DNA of 15,517 nt from Sulfurimonas sp. (GTDB taxonomy: Bacteria; Campylobacterota; Campylobacteria; Campylobacterales; Sulfurimonadaceae): the NCBI GenBank assembly GCA_027047745.1, contig JALTUB010000223.1, positions 1 to 15,517 of the forward strand. The letters run 5' to 3'. The position numbers were made by a program, and so were the translations under genes. This document shows positions 1-6,379 of this stretch, one piece after another; position 1 is the first letter of the stretch, and the number at the start of each line of letters is the position of its first letter. Under the pieces are notes generated by a model that made no database searches, was not told the DNA's origin, and saw nothing but the letters and a program-made list of their open reading frames with translations.

Positions 1-135
1 GACTTGTCTCTTTACTCAAAGTTTGAGAGTAAAGAAGACCTTAAAACTTACGCTACTCATCCTGAGCATCTAAAAGTTCTTGAGTTTATACGAGAAGTTA
101 CACAAAAGACAAAGGTAGTGGACTATAGTCTCTAA
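1..135 (+). CDS. Dabb-family (stress-responsive alpha/beta-barrel) protein, 3' end only
   Basis: Only the last 44 codons are in the window, in frame from base 1 to a TAA at 133-135. The visible tail contains LSLYSKFESKEDLKTYATHP, then EHLKVLEF and a closing VVDYSL. The pattern F-x-S-x(3)-L-x(2)-Y-x(2)-HP-x-H followed by a short helix and a terminal V-x-DY is typical of the C-terminal half of the Dabb fold, a small dimeric ferredoxin-like barrel. Members of this family are usually about 100 residues, and in bacteria their biochemical role is mostly unknown. The gene converges on hinT, and the two stop codons overlap (132-135), so there is no room for a separate terminator between them. The start and upstream context lie outside the window. 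Confidence 0.75.
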   Translation, partial: DLSLYSKFESKEDLKTYATHPEHLKVLEFIREVTQKTKVVDYSL

Positions 136-488
136 AAATGTCCTTGAGTGTCAGAATCGCTAAAGTGTTCCCATTTTAGTTTTGCTCCACCAAGTATATG
201 AAAATGGAGGTGTTTCACCTCTTGCCCACCGTCTTTACCGATATTTGTAATAACTCTATATCCACTCTTATCTATCTTAACTTCTTTAGCAACATCTTGT
301 ATAAATGAAGTCATATTTTGCATAAGTAGAGGACTGACCTCGTTAAAACTATCTACATGAACCTTAGGAATAGCTAAGATATGTACAGGTGCTTTAGGAT
401 TTACATCATGAAAGGCTACAAACTCATCATTTTCTAAAATTACATTTGAGGGAATCTCTTTATTTACTATTTTACAGAACAAACACAT
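132..488 (-). CDS. hinT: HIT-family nucleotide hydrolase (HinT-like)
   Basis: A 118-residue, full-length histidine-triad protein. The defining H-phi-H-phi-H motif is HLHFHIL at residues 93-99, where His95 should be the nucleophile by analogy with human HINT1. IPKVHVDSF (40-48) and GQEVKHLHFH are standard HINT-branch features. HinT proteins hydrolyse nucleoside phosphoramidates and aminoacyl-adenylates in the cytoplasm. That suits a position next to an aminoacyl-tRNA synthetase, although the physiological role is not settled. Cys2 and Cys5 (CLFC) may form half of a zinc site, as in some bacterial HIT proteins; this is inference. The ATG start is preceded by AGGA on the minus strand at a normal distance. 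The gene is transcribed divergently from pheS and appears monocistronic. Confidence 0.93.
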   Translation of the reverse strand: MCLFCKIVNKEIPSNVILENDEFVAFHDVNPKAPVHILAIPKVHVDSFNEVSPLLMQNMTSFIQDVAKEVKIDKSGYRVITNIGKDGGQEVKHLHFHILGGAKLKWEHFSDSDTQGHF

Positions 489-512
489 TGTTTTTTTCCT
501 TATTTTTGATTT

Positions 513-518
513 ATTGTA
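513..518 (-). promoter_or_regulatory. Probable hinT promoter (-10 box)
   Basis: On the minus strand this reads TGTTACAAT, an extended -10 (TG-N-TACAAT). It lies about 25 bp before the hinT start codon, giving a leader of roughly 18 nt. The same arrangement, TATGTTATAAT, precedes tolC in this window. There is no convincing -35, which is normal for the Campylobacterota housekeeping sigma factor. Confidence 0.45.
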
Positions 519-562
519 ACATATAAATTGATAAATGAAGCTGTTTATAACCTATTTTTTAC

Positions 563-568
563 TATAAT
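563..568 (+). promoter_or_regulatory. Probable pheST promoter (-10 box)
   Basis: A perfect TATAAT follows a T-rich tract (TTTTTTAC), as is usual for housekeeping promoters in this phylum; no clear -35 is visible. Transcription would start near 575, so the leader before pheS would be about 290 nt and would contain the entire 585-853 element. A promoter inside the element cannot be excluded by eye. Confidence 0.5.
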
Positions 569-584
569 CCATTTTAAAATATGC

Positions 585-853
585 AAGTGCCTAACCAGAA
601 CTAATGACATAGTTCAATGAAACAAGAGATTACAAGATGCAAGGCAAAAGTTTGCAGGAGCTACTAGTAGCTTCAAGGGCTTTTAACGAAGTCAGATTGT
701 AATCTCTTGTTTTACCCGAAGGGTAACATTTAAAAGATTCATCTTCTGCGTTAAACTTAGGCTAACGATGCTAGCATCGCCAACCAAAGTTTGCCTTGAA
801 TCTAAACCTTTTAAATGTTATTGAAATATGTCATTAGTTCTGGTTAGGCACTT
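585..853. repeat. 269-bp composite inverted-repeat element (MITE- or REPIN-like)
   Basis: The 34-bp terminal arms at 585-618 and 820-853 are complementary at 33 of 34 positions; the mismatch is at base 612. Inside are an imperfect hairpin at 620-712 (16-bp perfect base stem 620-635/697-712, tip palindrome AGCTACTAGTAGCT at 659-672), a short hairpin TTACCC-GAA-GGGTAA at 712-726, and a second long hairpin at 724-820 (13-bp base stem 724-736/808-820, tip palindrome CGATGCTAGCATCG at 766-779). No open reading frame of note lies in it. There is no T-run after any stem, so it does not look like a terminator or attenuator. No obvious target-site duplication is seen next to the arms. It is best described as a non-autonomous mobile or repetitive element, or a structured leader RNA. 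Copy number elsewhere in the genome is unknown. Confidence 0.75.
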
Positions 854-868
854 AACTAGGAGCTCTAT

Positions 869-1861
869 TTGAAAGAGTGGTATGATGCAATACAAGAAGC
901 ACAGAGCGTTGAGCGTTTAGAAGAGATACGCATCTCAGTGTTTGGAAAAAAAGGTGTTTTAGCAGCAGAGTTTGTTAAGATGAAAAAAGCACCAAATGAA
1001 GAAAAAGCAAAAATAGCTAAAGATTTGAATATGCACAAATCAAATCTTATGAATGAATTTACTGCTAGAAAGATAACCTTGCAGACGCAAGAGTTACAAG
1101 AAGCTATGAAAGCAGAAGCTATAGATGTTTCTCTTTTTAGTACATCTTCAAGTTCTGGTGCACTTCACCCTGTTATGGAGACTATGGACAGGATTGTAGA
1201 GTATTTTAGCTCTATGAATTTTGCTGTTAAAACTGGTCAGATAGTTGAAGATGACTTTAATAACTTTGAAGCCTTAAATCTTCCAAAGTACCATCCAGCA
1301 CGAGATATGCAAGATACATTTTACTTTAAAGATGAAATGTTGCTTCGTACTCACACATCTCCAGTTCAAATAAGAACTATGATGAGTACAAAACCACCTA
1401 TACGCATGATAGCACCAGGTGCAGTTTTCCGTCGTGATTATGATTTGACGCATACTCCTATGTTTCATCAAGTTGAGGGTCTTTTAGTAGATGAAGAGGG
1501 AAAAGTCTCTTTTGCAAATCTAAAATATATCTTAGAAGACTTTTTAAAGTATATGTTTGGTGATGTTGAGGTTCGTTTTCGTCCATCATTCTTTCCATTT
1601 ACAGAGCCTTCTGCTGAAGTAGATATATCTTGTGTCTTTTGTTCAGGTAAAGGTTGTCGCGTCTGTTCTAAAACAGGTTGGTTAGAGGTTTTAGGTTGTG
1701 GGATAGTAGATCCAAATGTTTTTGCAGCTGTAAAATATGAAAATGTTAGTGGATACGCTTTTGGACTAGGTGTTGAGAGATTTGCAATGTTAATTCATCA
1801 GATTGGTGATTTGCGTTCTCTTTTTGAGGGAGATATTAAGTTACTGGAGCAATTTCAATGA
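869..1861 (+). CDS. pheS: Phenylalanyl-tRNA synthetase alpha subunit
   Basis: A 330-residue catalytic subunit of the alpha2-beta2 synthetase that charges tRNA-Phe. The N-terminal ~85 residues are helical and charged, as expected for the coiled-coil tRNA-binding arm. The class II core follows: GALHPV at 97-102, HPARDMQDTFY at 142-152, motif 2 with FRRDYDLTHTP at 187-197 and FHQVEG at 199-204, and motif 3 GLGVERFAML at 299-308. Cysteines 255, 258, 263 and 266 (CVFC...CRVC) form a four-Cys knuckle also found in Campylobacter PheS, possibly binding zinc. The start is a TTG, chosen because AGGAG at 858-862 sits 6 nt upstream and the resulting length equals that of Campylobacter PheS. Its stop overlaps the pheT start (ATGA). 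The upstream inverted-repeat element ends 4 bp before the ribosome binding site. Confidence 0.97.
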   Translation: MKEWYDAIQEAQSVERLEEIRISVFGKKGVLAAEFVKMKKAPNEEKAKIAKDLNMHKSNLMNEFTARKITLQTQELQEAMKAEAIDVSLFSTSSSSGALHPVMETMDRIVEYFSSMNFAVKTGQIVEDDFNNFEALNLPKYHPARDMQDTFYFKDEMLLRTHTSPVQIRTMMSTKPPIRMIAPGAVFRRDYDLTHTPMFHQVEGLLVDEEGKVSFANLKYILEDFLKYMFGDVEVRFRPSFFPFTEPSAEVDISCVFCSGKGCRVCSKTGWLEVLGCGIVDPNVFAAVKYENVSGYAFGLGVERFAMLIHQIGDLRSLFEGDIKLLEQFQ

Positions 1862-4194
1862 TAGTTACAAAATCTTGGTTAAATGAGTGGATAGATTTAA
1901 GTGGGTTATCAACTGATGAGATTGCAAAAACTTTTAACTCTATTGGTTTAGAAGTAGATAGAGTTCATGAGTATAGAGTTCCAGAAAAAATAGTTTTTGG
2001 ACATGTCTTGGAGTGTGTAAAACATCCAAATGCTGATAAGTTAAATATTTGTCAAGTAGATATAGGCTCAAGCACCCGTCAAATCGTTTGTGGTGCTTCA
2101 AATGTAAGAACTGGTTTAGATGTTATTGTCGCTACTATTGGTGCGACCATGCCAAATGGTATGAAAATCAAGCCTGTAAAACTTCGAGGTGTTGATTCTG
2201 AGGGTATGATATGCTCTGCAAGTGAGATTGGGCTTGAAGATATTGGAAGTGGAATAGTAGAACTTGATGAAAGCATTGGCAAGTTTGAACTAGGTCAAGA
2301 AGTTAGTGAAAATGTTATACTTAATGATGACCTGATAGAACTAGAGCTTACTGCAAACAGAGGTGATTGCCTTAGTATCAGAGGTGTTGCTCGTGATTTG
2401 AGTGCTGCGTTTAATAGACCTATTGTAGAGTATAATTATGCTGATAATGATGAAAAACGAGGTATCGGTCGTATTTTAAGTATCTCTCATGATAAAGATT
2501 TAGATGTAAGCCTTTGTTATAAAGCATTAGACTTAAAAGAGTTGAGTGTTCCTCTCTCTGTAAAACTTAGACTTTCCCAAATAAATGAATCAAGAGAAGC
2601 TGATTTAGAGTCAATGATGTTGTATATTACACACTCAACAGGTGTTATACTAAGAGCATATCCTCATAGCTTTTTTACGACAGAAGAAGATGAAGTTATG
2701 GCAAAGGTAAAACTTTGTGAAGATGACAATGGTTACGCCTGTGTAAGGGGCAAGGATAGAGCTTCAACTATAGGTGTTATCCAAGATGATGTATCAAAAG
2801 TACACGAAGATAAAGGTACTGTTTTACTTGAAGCTAGTTATATACCACCAGATATTATTTCTAAGAAAATGTCTGATAAAAAGATAGAATCAGGTCCAAT
2901 GTTTTATAAAACTTCTCGTGGAAGTGAACCAGAACTTAGTGGTGGACTATCTTACTGTATAGAGCTTATAGAGTCTCACTCAAAATCAACAACTTTTAGT
3001 GGAAATATTAAACTATCAAATTCATATAAAGATAAGATTGTTATTGTTAAAAAGTATGAGATAGATGAGATTATTGGTGCTGATATTGACAAGCAAGAAG
3101 TGTCAAGGATTTTGAAAAATTTAGGTTTTGACATATCTAAATCAACATCAGAAAACTTTATCATAAGTGTACCTCAATTTCGTCATGATATTGAGCATAA
3201 ACAAGATATTATAGAAGAGATTGTCCGAATGATAGGGATTGATAATATTCCATCAAAACCATTCGTTTTAACAGAAGAAAATAGACTTCAAGATGATTAT
3301 TTTTCTTATAAAAAACGAAGTATATTTAGACATCGTGTAGCTCAAAGTGGATTTTTTGAGTCAGTACACTTTGTATTTGATGAGAAAAAAGTTCTTAACT
3401 CTTATGGGTTTGAGACAACAAAAAATGAGTTGGAATTACTTAACCCAATAGTACAAACACTAGACACTTTAAGACCAACACTATTAACAGGACTTTTAAA
3501 AGCAGCTTCAAATAATGTTAAAAATGGATACTCATCAGTTAGACTTTTTGAGATAGGTTCCGTGTTTACTCCAACAAGAGAAGAATCTTTAAAGATGGCT
3601 ATGCTTTTTAGTGGAGATGTTGAGTCGGACACTCTTGCAAATGCAGGAAAATCAAAAAAGATAGATTTTGCATATTTTACTCAAAAAGTTTCTGACATTA
3701 TAGGCAGTGTTGAACTTAAAGAGTATAAAACTTCTCACTCTCTTTCTCACCTTTATCAATCAGCCCAAGTTTTAATAGCTGGTGAAGTTGTTGGAGAACT
3801 TTTTAGAGTTCATCCAAGTGTAGAAAAAGAGTATGATTTAGAAGAGACTTTCGTTTGTGAGTTAGATTTTGAAAAGATTCCTTATGCTCTTAAAACAGCT
3901 ACTAAATCTTCAAAATATCAAGCCTCTTTTAGAGATTTGAGTATTATCATGCCAAAGAACATGAGCTATGATAAAGTTAAGTCAGTTATCGAAGCAAATG
4001 CTACAGATGAGCTTATACGATTTTATCCAGTAGATAAATATAGTGATGAATCATTAGGTGATGAAATGAGTCTTTCTCTTCGTTTTGTACTCCAATCACA
4101 AGAGAAAACCCTTGAAGAAGATGATATTATAAATACTATGGGTGCAATTTTAAATTCACTAAATGATGAACTAGGAGTTGGTCTGCGTGAGTAA
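1858..4194 (+). CDS. pheT: Phenylalanyl-tRNA synthetase beta subunit
   Basis: A 778-residue beta subunit, a normal full length. Domains in order: an N-terminal segment (1-38); the EMAPII/OB-fold tRNA-binding domain (about 40-150, with VKHPNADKL and QIVCGASNV, and GMICSASE at 116-123); the B3/B4 region containing the editing site that removes mischarged tyrosine (about 210-380); B5 (about 397-465, with RHDIEHKQDIIEEIVR at 442-457, whose D444, D450, E453 and E454 match the usual metal-binding pattern); a catalytic-like domain without class II motifs (about 480-680); and the C-terminal anticodon-binding FDX-ACB domain (about 685-778, FRDLSIIMP at 691-699). Its ATG overlaps the pheS stop as ATGA, which favours translational coupling and equal subunit production. 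Confidence 0.97.
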   Translation: MIVTKSWLNEWIDLSGLSTDEIAKTFNSIGLEVDRVHEYRVPEKIVFGHVLECVKHPNADKLNICQVDIGSSTRQIVCGASNVRTGLDVIVATIGATMPNGMKIKPVKLRGVDSEGMICSASEIGLEDIGSGIVELDESIGKFELGQEVSENVILNDDLIELELTANRGDCLSIRGVARDLSAAFNRPIVEYNYADNDEKRGIGRILSISHDKDLDVSLCYKALDLKELSVPLSVKLRLSQINESREADLESMMLYITHSTGVILRAYPHSFFTTEEDEVMAKVKLCEDDNGYACVRGKDRASTIGVIQDDVSKVHEDKGTVLLEASYIPPDIISKKMSDKKIESGPMFYKTSRGSEPELSGGLSYCIELIESHSKSTTFSGNIKLSNSYKDKIVIVKKYEIDEIIGADIDKQEVSRILKNLGFDISKSTSENFIISVPQFRHDIEHKQDIIEEIVRMIGIDNIPSKPFVLTEENRLQDDYFSYKKRSIFRHRVAQSGFFESVHFVFDEKKVLNSYGFETTKNELELLNPIVQTLDTLRPTLLTGLLKAASNNVKNGYSSVRLFEIGSVFTPTREESLKMAMLFSGDVESDTLANAGKSKKIDFAYFTQKVSDIIGSVELKEYKTSHSLSHLYQSAQVLIAGEVVGELFRVHPSVEKEYDLEETFVCELDFEKIPYALKTATKSSKYQASFRDLSIIMPKNMSYDKVKSVIEANATDELIRFYPVDKYSDESLGDEMSLSLRFVLQSQEKTLEEDDIINTMGAILNSLNDELGVGLRE

Positions 4195-5467
4195 AATTGT
4201 AGTATCTCCAGCAAAATCTTTTTCTTTAAATATTTCTAATATTGCTCCAGATAAATCTATCTCTCATCGTAGCGTAATGTTTGCGATGTTAGCAGATGGA
4301 ACTAGTGAGATAGAAAATTTTTTAAGAGCTGAAGATACACTAAACTCTCTTGAGATTATTAAAAATCTTGGAGCAGAAGTTGAAGATGATGGAGATGTTA
4401 TCAAAATATCTTCAAATGGTATAAAAGAGAGTTTTGAAGTTTTAGATTGTGGAAATTCTGGAACAGGCATGAGACTTTTTTGTGGACTTCTAAGTTCTGC
4501 AAATGGTCATTTTGTTTTAACAGGCGATAAATATCTTCGTTCTCGTCCTATGAAAAGAGTAACACTTCCTCTGCGTGATATTGGTGCTAAACTTGATGGT
4601 AGAAATGAGGGCGACTTAGCACCTTTATCTATCCGTGGAGCTTCGTTGGATGCTTTTAACTATGAGAGTAAAATCGCATCAGCACAGGTAAAAAGTGCCA
4701 TGATACTTGCTGCTCTTAGAGCTGATGGCATTTGTACATACTTTGAGCCTGAACTTTCTCGTGATCATACAGAAAGAATGTTAAAAGGTATGGGGGCTAA
4801 GATAGAAGTTGATGGTCTTAAAACTACCATAGAACCTCTAAAAAAACTTCTTTCTCCTTTAAAGATTAGAGTTCCAGCAGACCCTTCAAGTGCTTTTTTC
4901 TTTGCTGTTGCTGCTGCTATCACGCCAGATTCAAATATCGTTTTAGAAGGTGTGACACTAAATCCAACTCGTATAGAATCTTTTAAAGCTTTAGAAAAAA
5001 TGGGTGCAGATATATCTTATGAAGTAACTGATAATAGATATGAACCTATAGGAAATATTAGTGTAAAGTATGTTCCTCTTAAAGCTATAACTATTGAACA
5101 TAATATCTCATGGTTGATAGATGAACTTCCAGCACTCTCGATAGCTATGGCTTGTGCAGATGGAGAAAGTATTGTTAAAAATGCTGAGGAACTTCGTGTA
5201 AAAGAGTCAGATAGAATATCTACAGTTGTAGAAGGACTTCGCTCTTGTAGTATCGAAGTTCATGAATACAAAGATGGTTACAAGATAGTCGGTTCTGAGC
5301 TAAAAAAAGCTATAGTTGATAGCGATGGAGACCATAGAATTGCCATGAGCTTTATCATAGCAGGTCTAAAATCTGGTATGGAAGTTAGTGATTTGGATTG
5401 TATAAATACATCTTTTCCAAACTTTTTTGAACTTTTACAACAAATTACAAATATAGAGTTGAGCTAA
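4187..5467 (+). CDS. aroA: 3-phosphoshikimate 1-carboxyvinyltransferase (EPSP synthase)
   Basis: A 426-residue enzyme that joins shikimate-3-phosphate and phosphoenolpyruvate in the sixth shikimate step, leading to chorismate and so to phenylalanine. Visible motifs are PDKSISHR (21-28: Lys23, Ser24, Arg28), CGNSGTGMR (88-96, keeping the glycine equivalent to E. coli Gly96), SRPMKR (119-124), SAQVKSAM (165-172), ADPSSAFFF (231-239), IDELPAL with catalytic Asp312, RVKESDR with Glu340, and GDHRIAMS (381-388). The start is a GTG at 4187, with AGGAG at 4173-4177 giving 9-nt spacing. An in-frame TTG at 4178 directly abuts the AGGAG and cannot use it. The gene overlaps pheT by 8 bp, and its stop shares a base with the ispH start (TAATG). 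Confidence 0.96.
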   Translation: MSKIVVSPAKSFSLNISNIAPDKSISHRSVMFAMLADGTSEIENFLRAEDTLNSLEIIKNLGAEVEDDGDVIKISSNGIKESFEVLDCGNSGTGMRLFCGLLSSANGHFVLTGDKYLRSRPMKRVTLPLRDIGAKLDGRNEGDLAPLSIRGASLDAFNYESKIASAQVKSAMILAALRADGICTYFEPELSRDHTERMLKGMGAKIEVDGLKTTIEPLKKLLSPLKIRVPADPSSAFFFAVAAAITPDSNIVLEGVTLNPTRIESFKALEKMGADISYEVTDNRYEPIGNISVKYVPLKAITIEHNISWLIDELPALSIAMACADGESIVKNAEELRVKESDRISTVVEGLRSCSIEVHEYKDGYKIVGSELKKAIVDSDGDHRIAMSFIIAGLKSGMEVSDLDCINTSFPNFFELLQQITNIELS

Positions 5468-6300
5468 TGAAAATAGAACTTGCAGAAAATTATGGTTTTT
5501 GTTTTGGTGTTAAGCGTGCTATTAAGATAGCAGAAGAAAATCAAAATGCTTCTACTTATGGTCCTTTGATACATAATTCAAAAGAGATACAGAGACTTGA
5601 TAAAGACTTTAAAGTTGGATTAGTTGAAGATTTTAACACATTTAAACGAGATGAAAAAGCTATAGTGAGGACGCATGGGATTGTAAAATCTGAACTCGCT
5701 TCACTTAAAGCTAAAGGTGTTGATGTAGTTGATGCAACTTGTCCTTATGTAACAAAACCACAAGAAATAGCACAAGAGATGAGTGAAGCTGGATATGATG
5801 TCCTTATATTTGGAGATGAAGTTCACCCTGAGATAAAAGGTGTAAAATCATATGCAACAAATGGTGCTAAAGTAGTTTCAAGTATGTTTGACTTGATAGA
5901 TTTAAAACTACATGAAAAAATAGCTTTAATAGCTCAAACAACTAGAAAAGTTGAAGATTATATGGAGATTGCAAACTATCTGATTCCTCGTCACAAGGAA
6001 GTTAGAGTTTTTAACACTATATGTAATGCAACATTTGAAAACCAAGATGCCATAAGAAAACTAGCTAAAAAAGCAGATGTAATGATTATCATAGGTGGTA
6101 AAAACTCATCAAATACAAAACAACTCTCAAGTATATCTCATGATTACTGTGCAAATAGCTATCATATAGAAGATGAAAATGATTTGGATCCTTTTTGGTT
6201 TGAAGATAAAAAGCTTTGTGGAGTTAGTGCTGGTGCTTCAACTCCAGACTGGATTATCCAAAAAGTTATAGATTATATACAAAATTGCACTAAAAAATAA
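5467..6300 (+). CDS. ispH: 4-hydroxy-3-methylbut-2-enyl diphosphate reductase
   Basis: A 277-residue LytB/IspH, the last enzyme of the non-mevalonate isoprenoid pathway. It uses an iron-sulfur cluster to reduce HMBPP to IPP and DMAPP. The three cluster cysteines are all present: Cys12 (GFCFGVKRA), Cys92 (DATCPYV) and Cys186 (NTICNAT). Substrate-site features include LIHNS (His36), DEVHPE (117-122), SSNTKQL (214-220) and GASTPDW (256-262). The length is close to the compact form in epsilonproteobacteria and shorter than the roughly 316-residue E. coli enzyme. The start shares the A of the aroA TAA. About 80 bp separate it from rpsA, and that gap contains a promoter. Confidence 0.97.
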   Translation: MKIELAENYGFCFGVKRAIKIAEENQNASTYGPLIHNSKEIQRLDKDFKVGLVEDFNTFKRDEKAIVRTHGIVKSELASLKAKGVDVVDATCPYVTKPQEIAQEMSEAGYDVLIFGDEVHPEIKGVKSYATNGAKVVSSMFDLIDLKLHEKIALIAQTTRKVEDYMEIANYLIPRHKEVRVFNTICNATFENQDAIRKLAKKADVMIIIGGKNSSNTKQLSSISHDYCANSYHIEDENDLDPFWFEDKKLCGVSAGASTPDWIIQKVIDYIQNCTKK

Positions 6301-6340
6301 AAAATACACCTGTTTAATCTCAAAATAAACATAATTTAGA

Positions 6341-6346
6341 TACAAT
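6341..6346 (+). promoter_or_regulatory. Probable rpsA promoter (-10 box)
   Basis: TAATTTAGATACAATC contains a -10 box, TACAAT. Transcription would start near 6353, leaving a leader of about 27 nt that carries the AAGAGGAT ribosome binding site of rpsA. The nearly identical TAATTTAGATAATATC occurs before the DUF255 gene, supporting this as the local housekeeping promoter form. It would let S1 protein be expressed independently of the upstream metabolic genes. Confidence 0.55.
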
Positions 6347-6379
6347 CACGACAATTTTTATGTAACAAGAGGATAGGTA

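Noticed and set aside
585..868. T-box riboswitch, pheM-type attenuator or leader peptide upstream of pheS
   Set aside because: There is no phenylalanine-codon run, no T-box sequence, and no stem followed by a T-run. The symmetrical arms fit a repeat element better.
489..868. tRNA or small RNA gene in the hinT-pheS gap
   Set aside because: The hairpins do not form a cloverleaf; there is no TTCGA loop or CCA end. The long terminal inverted repeat explains the structure.
1274..1471. Minus-strand open frame inside pheS
   Set aside because: It lies wholly within the conserved class II core of pheS, has no ribosome binding site and encodes no recognisable protein. Similar frames inside pheT and aroA were dropped for the same reason.
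4178..4186. TTG start for aroA three codons upstream of the GTG
   Set aside because: The TTG directly touches the AGGAG with no spacing, whereas the GTG at 4187 has 9 nt.
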